Shown here piece by piece: positions 52,742-62,845 of a stretch of 64,000 nucleotides of DNA. The notes under the pieces are model-generated. The model was not told the origin of the DNA. It worked only from the letters and a program-made list of their open reading frames with translations, and did no database searches. Origin of the DNA: Candidatus Obscuribacterales bacterium (GTDB lineage Bacteria > Cyanobacteriota > Vampirovibrionia > Obscuribacterales > Obscuribacteraceae); NCBI GenBank assembly GCA_019745505.1, contig JAIETE010000011.1, forward strand, positions 1-64,000, read 5' to 3'. Position numbers and translations under genes: made by a program. Numbering within the stretch: the first letter of the stretch is position 1; every line of letters begins with the position of its first letter.

Positions 52742-53307
52742 GCTACTTCTCCTTCGTTCCCAGGTTTACCGAATTGTTGTGTCGGTGTTAACTGCCAATT
52801 GAAATTCAGTTTTCGAACTCGCCGAACTTTTTTGTCGTAATTGCAAATCCCAATATCAATGAGAGTTTTGCAAAGTTATCAATGGCACACGCCATTGTAA
52901 AAGCTGGATTTCAAGAATGTCTACCCGACTCGTATTGTCTTAACCTAAAAAGGTTATAGGAACCACTGCGAAGGGAGCAATCTCGAACTTCTAAAACCGC
53001 CACTGGCGGGAAAAACGAGCGCCTGACATCGTTGCGGTTTGCTGGTTGCCAGGCGGTTGGATGTAATGAGCATGGTTGCAATGTGGTGCCTGCGTCTCAT
53101 AATGCATTTATCAAGCATCTAACATATACTGCGCGATCTGCAGGCGCGCTCAGTACCATCACCGGTGATACCATTCGATTTACTCGTTTGCCTTAAGTAA
53201 TTTGAATGTCGTTGTTTTTGCGTGACGACGTGTTTTTTTTACAGACGCAATTACTCGCGAACCAGGAAGGCTTCGCCAGTCGAATTTCGATAGGGCAGAG
53301 GGCGTTT
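52742..53307. other. Intergenic stretch, no gene seen
   Basis: This roughly 565-base gap lies between the MBOAT operon start and the end of the orphan response regulator gene. It contains a 12-base perfect palindrome ATCACCGGTGAT (53158-53169) and short hairpins (for example AACCT/AGGTT near 52943). The MBOAT operon promoter must be here, but no convincing box pair stands out. A small open frame at 53206-53400 is antisense to the regulator's end and looks non-coding. Confidence 0.4.
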
Positions 53308-54024
53308 CTAGTCGCCCTGGCCTTTCGCAAAGCCGTCCGGTATCAATTGATAGCCGCCGCCGTAAACAGTCTTGATGTACTTGCGATCTGTTGTTTCTAA
53401 ACGTGTTCTAAGGTGGCGGATGTGCACGCGAATGGTGTCGACGTCATCGTCGGGTGCATAGCCCCAGACTTCCTCCAGCAGCTTGCCTGTGGAGACGGTC
53501 TGACCGTGATGCTGCATGAGGCAGTGGAGGATTTCGAACTCGGTGGGAGTCAATTTCACCATCCGCTCTTTAACCTTCGCCTGAAGGTTCTCGGGGATGA
53601 GAGTGATTTCACCTGCGTGCAAAATTTCCGGCAGAGTCGCTGATTGGGGGACGCCGCCCGAACGTCTGAGCAGAGCTCGAATGCGAACTTGCAGTTCCGG
53701 AATCTCGAAAGGTTTGACCAGATAGTCGTCGGCGCCGGAATCGAAGCCCGACACTTTGTCCTTGGTCATGCCAAGTGCGGTCAGCATGAGAATCGGAATC
53801 GGATGGGTCTGAGGGTTTTGACGCAGGCGCTGGCAGACCGTAAAGCCGTCCAGGTCGGGCATCATGACGTCAAGAACAACAAGATCGGGACGATTTTGTT
53901 GCGCCAGCGCCAGTCCTTTGTGACCGTCGCTTGCTGTCGTAACTTGGTGTCCCAAGAGTTCTAGGTTGATTTTGACGAGTTCCGCGATTGCGGCGTCGTC
54001 GTCAATAACGAGTATTCTTGACAA
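53308..54024 (-). CDS. Orphan OmpR-family response regulator (RpaA/RpaB-like)
   Basis: The product has 238 residues. Receiver: [12 protein letters not shown], phospho-Asp in [23 protein letters not shown] and VKPFEIPEL. Winged helix: [35 protein letters not shown] and YGGGYQL. The VWGY...[10 protein letters not shown] region and the MLTALG loop resemble cyanobacterial RpaA/RpaB more than generic OmpR. No kinase gene is adjacent, so the partner is encoded elsewhere. Confidence 0.9.
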   Translation of the reverse strand: MSRILVIDDDAAIAELVKINLELLGHQVTTASDGHKGLALAQQNRPDLVVLDVMMPDLDGFTVCQRLRQNPQTHPIPILMLTALGMTKDKVSGFDSGADDYLVKPFEIPELQVRIRALLRRSGGVPQSATLPEILHAGEITLIPENLQAKVKERMVKLTPTEFEILHCLMQHHGQTVSTGKLLEEVWGYAPDDDVDTIRVHIRHLRTRLETTDRKYIKTVYGGGYQLIPDGFAKGQGD

Positions 54025-54052
54025 CTTGTTCTCCTCAAGAGGTCTTAGTAGA

Positions 54053-55159
54053 TCAGGCTTGACCTACGACCGACAATTTTACTGGAATTTTCATCGGACG
54101 CCCGCCCCGCAAAATGTGTAATGTCACTTCCTGCCCAGGCTTTTTCGTCTCGATTGCCGTCCATAATTCGTCGACAGAGCGGACTACACGGTTATCTATG
54201 GCTTGGATGACGTCGGCGAGATTTACGTCAAGAGCACGGAAAGTAAATGGACCTTGCTGATAGACGACCACTTTGGGACCGGAGAGGCCAGCCTGCGCGG
54301 CCGGACCTCTTGGATCCAGTTTGATGATGCGCAATCCGCTGTCGACCGGGGCAACCACAAGGATGCCTAAATCCGGGCGGATAATGCGGTGATTGGCGAT
54401 CAGCTCCGGCACTATACGTTTCGCCACATTTACGGGGATGGCCAGTCCGATGCCTGCAGACTGCCCGGTGCGCGAAAGTATTGCTGTGTTGATTCCTATC
54501 AATTTGCCGCTGGTGTCCAGGAGCGGTCCGCCCGAATTGCCCGGATTAATTGCCGCGTCCGTTTGAATAATTCCTTTGATCAGTCGACCGCTTTCAGTGC
54601 GCATTGTTCGCCCGAGGCTGGACACAATTCCTTGTGTGAGAGTTCTCTCAAGTCCGAAAGGGTTTCCAATCGCGAATACACGACGACCGACTTCCAGTGT
54701 CGACGAATCGCCGTAAGGAATCGGCGAGAGTGTTTTTCCGGCAGGAACTGTAACTTTGAGTACAGCCAGATCGCTGTCCGGATCCACGCCGACCACGGCA
54801 GCAGGCAGAACAGTGCTGTCCCACAAGGTGGCGCGAATGTTTTTAAAACCTTCAACGACGTGATTGTTGGTGACGATAAAGCCGTCTTCGCTTACGATGA
54901 TTCCGGAACCTGCCCCTTCCTTGGGGGCGAAGTTGTAATAAATGTCTTCGGAAGATGCGGAAGAAGCGATGTTCACAACGCCCTTGTTGCAACTTCTGTA
55001 GACGCGGATATTTACTTGCTCGTCGGGAGTCAAGTTTTGATGGACGGGAACGGACTTCTTAACTTCAGCCGCGTTACCGGGCTCAGCTGTGTTCAGACCT
55101 GCCATCGCGAGCAAGGACAGAGTTGCGGCTGCGATCATTTTTTTCGACACTTCGATCAT
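54053..55159 (-). CDS. HtrA-like serine protease with one PDZ domain
   Basis: The product has 368 residues with a signal peptide at 1-30. The trypsin-like domain has the triad in order: His in [10 protein letters not shown], Asp in DSDLAVLKV, Ser in [12 protein letters not shown] single PDZ domain follows (about 265-355). It acts in the periplasm or at the surface in protein quality control. One PDZ, as in cyanobacterial HhoA/HhoB/HtrA and DegS, rather than two as in DegP. It follows plsY on the same strand by about 45 bases. Confidence 0.93.
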   Translation of the reverse strand: MIEVSKKMIAAATLSLLAMAGLNTAEPGNAAEVKKSVPVHQNLTPDEQVNIRVYRSCNKGVVNIASSASSEDIYYNFAPKEGAGSGIIVSEDGFIVTNNHVVEGFKNIRATLWDSTVLPAAVVGVDPDSDLAVLKVTVPAGKTLSPIPYGDSSTLEVGRRVFAIGNPFGLERTLTQGIVSSLGRTMRTESGRLIKGIIQTDAAINPGNSGGPLLDTSGKLIGINTAILSRTGQSAGIGLAIPVNVAKRIVPELIANHRIIRPDLGILVVAPVDSGLRIIKLDPRGPAAQAGLSGPKVVVYQQGPFTFRALDVNLADVIQAIDNRVVRSVDELWTAIETKKPGQEVTLHILRGGRPMKIPVKLSVVGQA

Positions 55160-55203
55160 TTCGGTATTTGTCCTTGAGTTCTTTGCCGGCTTGGGAGTTG
55201 CGC

Positions 55204-55896
55204 TTATGCCGGTGAGCCGGTTTCACTGCCCTTGCCGGTTTCGGGAGGTTCGCCGGCGCCTGCTACCGGTTCTTTTGGTTTTTGGCCGATTTTCGGCTCA
55301 GTTCCTTCCATGAGGCGCTTGATATTGGCTTTGTGTCTCCAGGTCACGTAGACGAGCGCGGTGAATCCGTAGGCGATATGTGCCGCCGGGTCGTGGAAAA
55401 GCCAGAAGTATACGGGCAGCATCCAGACCGCGCCGATAGACGCGACAGAGACGATCTTCGTCAGCCCTAAGATGAGCAGCCATGTTGCAAATAAAACCGC
55501 GCCTACCATGGGGTTGAGCGCTATTACCGTTCCCAGCCCGGTTGCTGCGCTCTTGCCGCCCTGAAAGCCGAGGAAGATTGATTTGCTGTGACCGACCAGG
55601 GCCGCCACAGCGCAGAGCGGTGCGCAGGTGTGTGCCAAACCCAGAATCGTCCATTCCGGCTTGCCGCCGTCTAAATAGACTGCTGCTGCAACCGGTGCCC
55701 AACCTTTGAAGATGTCGAAAAGAAAGACGAAAAGAGCGGGGCCTTTGCCGACGCAGCGCAGCACGTTGGTTGCACCGGTTGATTTGCTGCCATGCTCGCG
55801 AATGTCGATGCCCTTAACTGCTTTGGCTACCCAATAGCCGGTGGGAATCGAGCCGGCGACAAAGGCAATCGCAATCATCAGAATGAAGGTCGCCAA
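55204..55896 (-). CDS. plsY: Glycerol-3-phosphate acyltransferase PlsY
   Basis: Transfers acyl from acyl-phosphate to glycerol-3-phosphate, the first step of phospholipid synthesis. Motifs: GSIPTGYW near 15, [15 protein letters not shown] near 35, and [13 protein letters not shown] near 105. Five membrane segments. The product of 230 residues has a Gly/Pro-rich C-terminal tail of about 30 beyond the usual end. The start is TTG 55896, four bases after the der stop, with AAGGAG inside the last der codons. Confidence 0.95.
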   Translation of the reverse strand: MATFILMIAIAFVAGSIPTGYWVAKAVKGIDIREHGSKSTGATNVLRCVGKGPALFVFLFDIFKGWAPVAAAVYLDGGKPEWTILGLAHTCAPLCAVAALVGHSKSIFLGFQGGKSAATGLGTVIALNPMVGAVLFATWLLILGLTKIVSVASIGAVWMLPVYFWLFHDPAAHIAYGFTALVYVTWRHKANIKRLMEGTEPKIGQKPKEPVAGAGEPPETGKGSETGSPA

Positions 55897-55900
55897 GCCT

Positions 55901-57325
55901 CTATTTCTCCTTCTTATCGCGAGTGGCGATGCGAATCGGTGTGCCTACGAATCCAAACGATTCACGCAATTTTCTCTCCAGATACACTTTATAACTGTTG
56001 GTCAGAAGCTTGCTGTCGTTGACGAAAAGAATGAAGGTAGGCGGACCTACGGATACTTGCGTGCCGTAATAGACTTTCAGGCGCTTGCCTCTTTTGCCGG
56101 AAGGCGGCGGCACCAGAGCCACGGCTTCGGCAATGACCTGATTGAGAAGTCCGGTCGAGATGCGGCGTTGGGTTTCTGCGTAGGCTGATTCGGCCGCATC
56201 GAGGATCTTCGTCAATCTCTGCTTGGTTTCGGCACTTGTGAAAACAACGGGAGCGAAAGCGAGCATGCGCAGATCCGACTTTACCGTTTCGGTAAAATCG
56301 TTCATCAGCTTGGATGTTTTGTTTTCTATCAAATCCCATTTGTTGACGACAACCACGCAGGCGCGCCCTGCTTCGTCAATTTTGGCGCCAATCTTCTGGT
56401 CTTGATCCGAAATTTCCTGAGTGGCATCCATTACGAAGACCACCACTTCAGAGCGTGATATTGCTCTCAGCGAGCGCACCACGGAAAAGGCTTCGATACC
56501 GTAGTCAACTTTCGATTTGCGTCTAATTCCGGCGGTGTCGACAAGCGTGATTTCTCGACCTTTATAGATAATCGTCGAGTCGATGGCATCACGGGTGGTG
56601 CCGGGTACATTGGTGACAATCGATCTTTTTTCGCCGATCATGGCGTTGACGATTGATGATTTGCCGACGTTCGGCTTGCCGACTATAGCGATGGCAATCT
56701 TGCTCTGGATCTCGGCGAGCCTTGCTTCTTCCGCTTTTGCTTGCAGTTCGGCTGTTTCTGCATCAGCCAGTCGTGCGGTTTTCGATTTCTTGACCTTGCC
56801 GTTTTTCTTTTGCGTATCTCGATCGGGATTGATCAGACTGATGACTTTGTCCAGCACATCTCCCACGTCACCGGAGCCGCGCATGGCGGAAACCGGCATA
56901 GGATCGCCTAATCCGAGCTGGTAAAACTCGAGCACATTCGGTTCGTCTTTGGGATCGTCGATTTTATTTACCGCAACAATGATCGGTTTTTTCGACCGTC
57001 TCAAAAGATTTGCCACGTCTTCGTCGGCGCCGTTCAGTCCGGCTTTTCCGTCCACCATGAAAATGATCAAGTCGGCTTCGCTCACGGCCAGGCGCGCCTG
57101 ATCGTATACCTGGGTGGTGATTTCATCGGTTGATTCGGTGAGAATGCCGCCGGTGTCGACCAGAACGAATTCCTGACCGGACCATTCGGTTTCGCGGTAG
57201 ATGCGGTCGCGAGTAACGCCCGGCTGGTCGTCCACAATGGCGTGCTTGGCGCCGACGCAGCGATTGAAGAAAGTTGATTTACCGACGTTTGGCCGCCCTA
57301 CAATGGCGACCACATGCTTGGTCAT
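55901..57325 (-). CDS. der: GTPase Der (EngA)
   Basis: Assembly factor of the 50S ribosomal subunit. Two GTPase domains in tandem: GRPNVGKSTFFN, DTGG and NKID in the first; GKPNVGKSSIVN, DTAGIR and NKWD in the second. The C-terminal KH-like domain has PPSGKRGKRLKVYYGTQV. The product of 474 residues includes a Lys-rich linker between the G domains (KKNGKVKKSKTARLADAE), longer than in E. coli. It heads the der-plsY-htrA run. Confidence 0.97.
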   Translation of the reverse strand: MTKHVVAIVGRPNVGKSTFFNRCVGAKHAIVDDQPGVTRDRIYRETEWSGQEFVLVDTGGILTESTDEITTQVYDQARLAVSEADLIIFMVDGKAGLNGADEDVANLLRRSKKPIIVAVNKIDDPKDEPNVLEFYQLGLGDPMPVSAMRGSGDVGDVLDKVISLINPDRDTQKKNGKVKKSKTARLADAETAELQAKAEEARLAEIQSKIAIAIVGKPNVGKSSIVNAMIGEKRSIVTNVPGTTRDAIDSTIIYKGREITLVDTAGIRRKSKVDYGIEAFSVVRSLRAISRSEVVVFVMDATQEISDQDQKIGAKIDEAGRACVVVVNKWDLIENKTSKLMNDFTETVKSDLRMLAFAPVVFTSAETKQRLTKILDAAESAYAETQRRISTGLLNQVIAEAVALVPPPSGKRGKRLKVYYGTQVSVGPPTFILFVNDSKLLTNSYKVYLERKLRESFGFVGTPIRIATRDKKEK

Positions 57326-57346
57326 GGATGCCTCTATATTAAAGGA

Positions 57347-59338
57347 CTATTTCTCCGGTGTCGGACCCTTGCCCGGTTGGGGCTTGCCGCCGGGACCGCT
57401 CTTGGGACCACCAGGACCCCATTTTTTACCGAGCTTAGGCGCTTGATCATACAGCCATCTAAGGATGGTGTCCTTTGCAGTATTTAGGTAAATGGCCGAT
57501 TCTGTATCGCCACCTTGATCGGGGTGCACACCTGGACTGGTTATTTGCTTCTTCCAGGCGTCCGTAACAGATTCTATGGTCATCTCTTCGGGGCGAACGC
57601 CCAGCAGCATGCAAGCTTTGCGGATTTCAGGCGGAACCTGGCGGACAAAACCCTGCGTAGGTGCCGATTGCGCGGCCTGACTGGGCGGTGGCGGGGGCGG
57701 GCTGCCTGCTTGGGGCGCGCTGGCTGCCGGTGCTTCAGTCGGCGCCTGTCCTGTTTCGCCCGGTTTGGGTCGAGCCTTGCCGCCGATGAATTTGCTGCCC
57801 AGACCTTTAGGCTCAGCTTTCTCTGCTCCGGCGCCGCCGGCACCAATCTGGTGAGCTTCTCGGGGCTCGGAAGCCATCTCTTTGGCCTGGCGAATTCTGT
57901 TTTTGATCAAATCGCGCAATTCGTCATCGGACGGGGCATTGCCCTCTTGAGAAAGCTGCACATCCTGGATGATTTCAATGTCTTCGAGGTTGCTGTAGTC
58001 GTCAAGCCCTTCGAAGATGTCCATCGAGTCGAGGTCGAAACCGCCGCTCTGGGTCTCGGCATACTCAGGCTCCTGGGCCGTCCCGTAATCAGCAGCCTGA
58101 ACTTGCGAGTAATCGGGCTCTTGGACCATCCCGTAATCTTGGCTTGCTTGCTGACCGCCAGGCAGTGCATCCGGCTCCTGAGTGGACTCATCATGGGTCT
58201 GTATATATTGTTCGCCGGTGGGTTGATACTCCTGGGCAGGCTCTTCGAACTTATCCCAGTTATCGCCGGTCAGGGTCTCGGATGGCAGAGTCTGAATCTC
58301 ATCGATATGACGCTCGTCCATTTCCCCATTGGTTTCTACAGGAACGCGTACCCGCTCCTTTTTCGGCGCCGGAGGCGGTGGAGGCGGCGGGGGTTGGCTT
58401 TGCTGGATCTGCTTGGAAAAGTCTTTCAATGACTTGGCTCTGAAATGGTAGACGGTTTCGAGATCTTTCCAGGAAAGCTCGAGCATCGGATTGAATTCGC
58501 TTGCCACGAAAGGCCCGGATCTTGCGGCATTGAATACCTTTTGCGAATAGCTGTCGCCGAACGAGGCGCTCTGGTCTTCTACAGCGCTCAGAAATACCGC
58601 CGTCGGGATTCCCGATTCGAGCTCCTGAGGCGGCGCATTGGCTTCCGCTTCCGCTTCGCTCAGGTTGTCCATGATCTCGCTCGGTTCGTACCTTGCGGCG
58701 ATTTCATTCTGCTCCTGCATATCGCCGGCCAGCAGCTCTGCTTCGCCGACAACCTCAGGCGTGTCCCAGCCTTCATCTTCGCGAATTTCCCGGGCGGCCG
58801 CCGGTGGCTCCGGTGCTTGTCCTACGAGTTCAGGGACATATCCGGAATTGGAGATTTGAATGACATTGGACTCGCCTGTGACGGTCGAGGACCGCTTGCT
58901 CTTTGCTTTTCGCTCCATTTCCAGGTCGATGTCGCCATCGCCAGCCAGCGCTCTGGCTGCTTCTTGAGCGGCAATTTCTTGAGCTTTTTGCTTTTTGCCT
59001 TCGATGACACCCAGCTTGTGTCCCAGGTCGTACTGGGTCTGCTGTTGCATCGTCAAAACTTCATTTTGTATTTGGAGCTGGCGGATGCGGCTTTCCAGCT
59101 CTCTGACTTTCGCCTGGTATTCCGAGATAACATCGGTATTGACTACGAGCGGGCTGCCGCGCTCTTTGACAATCAAATCCATGTACTCGCTGACGCTGTA
59201 AACAGCCTGAGCACTTACTTTCGCCTCATCGGCGACCGTGAAGGGATTGACATCCAAGCCCTTTTCTTTGACTGCCTTCAGTGCAGCCAACACGGTTTCT
59301 TTGTCGACTTCAGGTCTGTTGCTCGTTTCGTTCACCAT
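57347..59338 (-). CDS. Large coiled-coil protein with C-terminal J-domain-like module
   Basis: The product has 663 residues. The first 55 look like a small helical DNA-binding or regulatory domain (LDVNPFTVADEAKVSAQAVY). A coiled coil follows at about 70-130 (VRELESRIRQLQIQNEVL). A long acidic, Pro/Gln/Glu-rich region fills 130-570, with a polyproline patch near 320. The last 90 residues contain VTDAWKKQ...GVHPDQGGDTESA, with an HPD at 605-607 as in J-domains that stimulate DnaK, although helix I is weak. It lies 21 bases after der. Function unknown. Confidence 0.7.
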   Translation of the reverse strand: MVNETSNRPEVDKETVLAALKAVKEKGLDVNPFTVADEAKVSAQAVYSVSEYMDLIVKERGSPLVVNTDVISEYQAKVRELESRIRQLQIQNEVLTMQQQTQYDLGHKLGVIEGKKQKAQEIAAQEAARALAGDGDIDLEMERKAKSKRSSTVTGESNVIQISNSGYVPELVGQAPEPPAAAREIREDEGWDTPEVVGEAELLAGDMQEQNEIAARYEPSEIMDNLSEAEAEANAPPQELESGIPTAVFLSAVEDQSASFGDSYSQKVFNAARSGPFVASEFNPMLELSWKDLETVYHFRAKSLKDFSKQIQQSQPPPPPPPPAPKKERVRVPVETNGEMDERHIDEIQTLPSETLTGDNWDKFEEPAQEYQPTGEQYIQTHDESTQEPDALPGGQQASQDYGMVQEPDYSQVQAADYGTAQEPEYAETQSGGFDLDSMDIFEGLDDYSNLEDIEIIQDVQLSQEGNAPSDDELRDLIKNRIRQAKEMASEPREAHQIGAGGAGAEKAEPKGLGSKFIGGKARPKPGETGQAPTEAPAASAPQAGSPPPPPPSQAAQSAPTQGFVRQVPPEIRKACMLLGVRPEEMTIESVTDAWKKQITSPGVHPDQGGDTESAIYLNTAKDTILRWLYDQAPKLGKKWGPGGPKSGPGGKPQPGKGPTPEK

Positions 59339-59544
59339 TTGTTGCCGGTTTTCCCGTCCGCCATCTCGGGCTAATACAAATTATCGTCAGCCCTAAAGCT
59401 TAGATACCCCATTTCAAGGGAATTCCAAAAGGTTCCAGAGGCCTTTCTCATATCTTAACTGCTTTTATTGACTGGTGAAAATTATTATTCTTGTGCAGCC
59501 GATAGATTTCCACTTGAGAAGGTGCGCTGGGGAGAGAATGCCGC

Positions 59545-59835
59545 ATGCAGGTTCTGGCCAAACTCAAAATTCATGGACGCGTTCAGGGGGTTTTCTTTCG
59601 CCAGTCGACACGCGAGAAAGCTCGCGAGCTCGGTCTTTCCGGTTGGGTCAAAAACATGCCTGACGGGACTGTCGAGGCTCTGGCGACCGGTCCGGAAAAT
59701 GTTGTAAACGAACTGATCGCCTGGTGTCAGCACGGACCGGCTTATGCGCGTGTCGAAAAGGTCGATGCCGTCGTTACTATGGTTGAAGATTCGCATCCGG
59801 AGCCGGTCCCAAGCGGACCCTTCCAGATTGCCTGA
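59545..59835 (+). CDS. acyP: Acylphosphatase
   Basis: Hydrolyses acyl phosphates. The product of 96 residues matches the family size. HGRVQGVFFRQSTREKA carries the catalytic Arg, and GLSGWVKNMPDGTVEALATG the catalytic Asn. The fold is complete. PlsY in the neighbouring operon uses acyl-phosphate, but no direct link is evident. It is a single gene, convergent with dnaX. Confidence 0.95.
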   Translation: MQVLAKLKIHGRVQGVFFRQSTREKARELGLSGWVKNMPDGTVEALATGPENVVNELIAWCQHGPAYARVEKVDAVVTMVEDSHPEPVPSGPFQIA

Positions 59836-59870
59836 GCTCGAGGCGCCTTGCCGCGCTGTTCCGGCCGGAC

Positions 59871-61844
59871 TTAGCTGTTGTCGGCAAACTCTCTGGAGCC
59901 TGGACCTTCGAAAAGCCGGTAAGCTTCTTTCACGAGGGTGTTTTTCTCGCCGGGCTCCGGAGGTGGAGCCTTAGGCGGGGCAGAGCTGAGAGGAGCGTGC
60001 TCGCGTGGTTTGGGCGGCGCGCTCGGAGCCGCCTGGCTGGAAGCCGGACCGGCAGGCGCGTGAGAGGGGGCGGATGCATGTTGGCGCTCCGCCGAATTTG
60101 CTTGAGTTTCAGGCTTTCCCGGCGAAGTACCGGCTGAAGGCGCTCTCGGCTTTGGTTTTGTCTCCGGCGCAATGGTCATCGGTTTGATCTTCACTTGCAG
60201 ATCTCTTCCGGTCGCCTGCGCGGCTGCTCTGATATGGTCGATTTTCGTTTCCAGAGTTTTGAGCAGCATTTCTTTTACGCCAATAACCAGCTCGTCTCGC
60301 GTCAGAGTGAGCGGTGCGCACATTGACTGCAAAAGGGAGTAAGTCGGCTTGTGGCGTTCTTGCAGCTGATCGAGAATCGCCGACCATACTTCATCGATTT
60401 CCGTAAATTCGGCGGCAACAGCGGGCGGCTCTGCGTACTCTTCTTCCGATTCTTCGTAAGTGACAATCGAGTCCGGAACTATGTCCTGCGATGGTGCGAC
60501 AGTGGCGACCGCCGAGCTGTCTTGATGAGTCGAATGATCGCCTGCTTCCATCGGTGCTGCTGCTACCGGCTGGGCGGCTGCGATTGGCGCTGGTGGAGCA
60601 GCCGCAGCAGTATGTGAAATCGGCGCCTGCAAAGGAGGCGGTGCCGCCGGTGGGCGCGCTGCCGGTCTTTGGCTGTGCATCGCCTGTGGTGGCGCACCCG
60701 ATGCCAGTCTCGATTCGAGATCCAGCACTTTGTCTTTCAGCTGTTTCAGCTCGGTGATTTCCAGCCTGTGGCACAGTGAAAGCAAGCCTATTTCTAGAGT
60801 CAAAGCCGATTGCGTGGAGCGGCGGCAGCTTTGCTCCAGTGCGGACAGCTGCTCGATCATTTGGGCAAGCTCCGTTCGGTCGAACAATTTCGACTGTTCG
60901 CTCAATGCTTGCAAGTATGATGGAGAGCCGAGCACAGGTATATTCAGCTGCGCCTTGGCCAGATTCAGAAAGTGTTTTGACAGTTCCAGCGCGATCAGCG
61001 CCGGCTCTCTTCCTTCTGCCAGCAAACTGATTGCTGCTTGCAGAACCGGCTCTGCGGCGCCATCTTTGATTGCCTTGCTGAAGTCCAGCAAAACATCTTC
61101 TTTGACCGAGCCCAACATCAAAAGCAAATCGTCCAGCTGCACTTGCTTTTCTTTTGTCGCTAAGAGCGAAGCCTGATCGAGCAGCCCGAGCGCATCTCTG
61201 AGACCGCCGCCGGAGCGGCGGGCGACAAGGTCGATGGCTGCATCGTCGATGTTGATGTCTTCTTTCGTTGCGACGTTGCGCAAGTGCACGGACAGCTCAT
61301 CATGATTGATGAGTTTGAACATCAACCGCTGGCAGCGGCTGATGATGGTGGGCGGAACCTTGTGCTCTTCGGTTGTGGCAAGAATGAATATGACGTTCGG
61401 CGGCGGCTCTTCGATTGTCTTGAGAAGCGCATTGAATGCTTCTTTCGTGAGCATGTGGCATTCGTCGATAATGTAAATCTTGTAGTTGCCGCCGACTGTA
61501 ATCGGCGCGCGCTCGATGAGAAGCCTGGCGTCATCGACACTGTTGTGCGACGCGGCGTCGATTTCGATGACCGACGGCGAATTGACTTGCTTTACTTCCA
61601 GGCAGGAAGTGCATTCCAGGCAGGGAACAGGGGTTGGTCCATTGTGGCAGTTGAGCGATTTGGCCATGATACGGGCTGACGAGGTCTTGCCGCAGCCGCG
61701 CGGACCTGTGAACAGATAAGCGTGGGCGACGCGATCGTGTTCGATGGCATTGGTAAGTGTTCTGACAACAGACTGTTGGCCGACCAGATCGCCAAGAGAC
61801 TGTGGTCTATATTTAAGGTATAGCGGTTCGTATGTGCTTACCAC
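59871..61844 (-). CDS. dnaX: DNA polymerase III subunit tau/gamma
   Basis: Clamp-loader ATPase. Start GTG 61844. YLKYRPQSLGDLVGQ opens domain I; Walker A is GPRGCGKTSSA; zinc cysteines are in PCLECTSCL; Walker B is IIDECHML; sensor residues follow. Domain III ends near 370. A Pro/Ala-rich linker leads to a tau-like C-terminal domain (YSLLQSMCAPLTLTRDELV near 500), then another Pro-rich tail. The product of 657 residues is tau-sized. I did not find a slippery site by eye, so gamma production by frameshift is undecided. Confidence 0.96.
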   Translation of the reverse strand: MVSTYEPLYLKYRPQSLGDLVGQQSVVRTLTNAIEHDRVAHAYLFTGPRGCGKTSSARIMAKSLNCHNGPTPVPCLECTSCLEVKQVNSPSVIEIDAASHNSVDDARLLIERAPITVGGNYKIYIIDECHMLTKEAFNALLKTIEEPPPNVIFILATTEEHKVPPTIISRCQRLMFKLINHDELSVHLRNVATKEDINIDDAAIDLVARRSGGGLRDALGLLDQASLLATKEKQVQLDDLLLMLGSVKEDVLLDFSKAIKDGAAEPVLQAAISLLAEGREPALIALELSKHFLNLAKAQLNIPVLGSPSYLQALSEQSKLFDRTELAQMIEQLSALEQSCRRSTQSALTLEIGLLSLCHRLEITELKQLKDKVLDLESRLASGAPPQAMHSQRPAARPPAAPPPLQAPISHTAAAAPPAPIAAAQPVAAAPMEAGDHSTHQDSSAVATVAPSQDIVPDSIVTYEESEEEYAEPPAVAAEFTEIDEVWSAILDQLQERHKPTYSLLQSMCAPLTLTRDELVIGVKEMLLKTLETKIDHIRAAAQATGRDLQVKIKPMTIAPETKPKPRAPSAGTSPGKPETQANSAERQHASAPSHAPAGPASSQAAPSAPPKPREHAPLSSAPPKAPPPEPGEKNTLVKEAYRLFEGPGSREFADNS

Positions 61845-61972
61845 AAGAATTGGACCGTACGCGACCAGCCAGGGGAGCGCCGTTTGGAAATGACACTTTA
61901 CCCATGGATCCTAACCGATCACGGGCTGTGATTTAAACAGATATATGAGACCTTAGCTAAAAAAAGTGGGAT

Positions 61973-62767
61973 TTACTTCTTGGGGTCGGTCTTCTGTCCG
62001 GCCGATTTCTGCTCCCCGCCGCCCTCCGGTTTTGCCGGTGATGGTGACCCGGATGCGGCATTATTGCTTAATCCTGACTCCATGCGCATTCTTTCTTCCA
62101 TGACGATTTGGGCGACAATCGACTTGACTTTCGGCGTCACTACTTCGCCTGTCATTTGGGCCGATTCCTGCATTACTTGAGGCAGGACATCCAGTGCTTT
62201 TTTACCTGCTTCTGTCTGGTAGAAATCGGAAATATCGTTCAATTCTTTAGCTGTGAAATACTTGTCATAGACTTGCGTTGATATGGATTCCAGAACATCG
62301 GGCAAATTGATTTCTTTAGGAAGCAATTCTCTGTATCGGCTGAACATGCGACCCGACGAGGCAACAACCTGTTGCATCAGGTCATTTTTCTGCTGCTCGC
62401 TGTAGCGGGAATCTTCCTGTATAGAACGTGACAGATTGAGCTCGAAGCTCTTCTGTCCTTGAGCCAGAAGCATGTCATACATCTTATCGGCGACTTGCGG
62501 CAGCCGGGTGACATTCATCAACCTTCTTATCGCATCGCGTTTTTCCGGCACCAGTTTTGCCTGAGCTGCCGCGGTGGCCGGCATCGTAGCGGCGGTCGCT
62601 TCCGGCGCGTTTGCTTTGGCGGCAGCGGGTTGCGAGTCTTTTGCAGCATCTTCAGCCGTTACTTTCTTGCCCTTGTCTGCAGCCGAAACCGAATTTTGGC
62701 AGGTAATCGAAAGCGTTGTTGAAACCAGGGCTACCAAAGATATACGGCACAAATCTCTGTGACTCAT
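61973..62767 (-). CDS. Exported DUF2059-like protein
   Basis: ATG 62767 is chosen because GGAGGGG lies just upstream; the frame continues to 62815. About 264 residues. Signal peptide at 1-29 (ISLVALVSTTLSITCQNSVSAA). An Ala-rich linker is followed by a helical domain with VYDKYFTAKELNDISDFYQTEAGKKAL (in part), the DUF2059 hallmark. A Gly/Lys/Pro tail closes it. Family function is unknown; it is periplasmic by signal. It lies between dnaX and another exported-type gene. Confidence 0.8.
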   Translation of the reverse strand: MSHRDLCRISLVALVSTTLSITCQNSVSAADKGKKVTAEDAAKDSQPAAAKANAPEATAATMPATAAAQAKLVPEKRDAIRRLMNVTRLPQVADKMYDMLLAQGQKSFELNLSRSIQEDSRYSEQQKNDLMQQVVASSGRMFSRYRELLPKEINLPDVLESISTQVYDKYFTAKELNDISDFYQTEAGKKALDVLPQVMQESAQMTGEVVTPKVKSIVAQIVMEERMRMESGLSNNAASGSPSPAKPEGGGEQKSAGQKTDPKK

Positions 62768-62845
62768 TTTCCCCTCCGCAGAATTCAAACAAATCATACC
62801 TGATTTGCTTGTCATTGGCGGAATCGGTGTGCCGAAGCCCTATCT

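Noticed and set aside
58445-59374. Open frame of 309 codons on the plus strand
   Set aside because: Antisense to the J-domain-like protein gene. Composition (Phe, Arg, Leu-rich runs) and lack of motifs mark it as a shadow.
59871-61844. Programmed frameshift in dnaX
   Set aside because: I saw no clear A-run slippery site with a following hairpin at the end of domain III; not claimed.
61845-61972. SRP RNA gene next to dnaX
   Set aside because: The gap is of suitable size, but no GGAA/GGUGCAA tetraloop hairpin of SRP RNA can be found on either strand.
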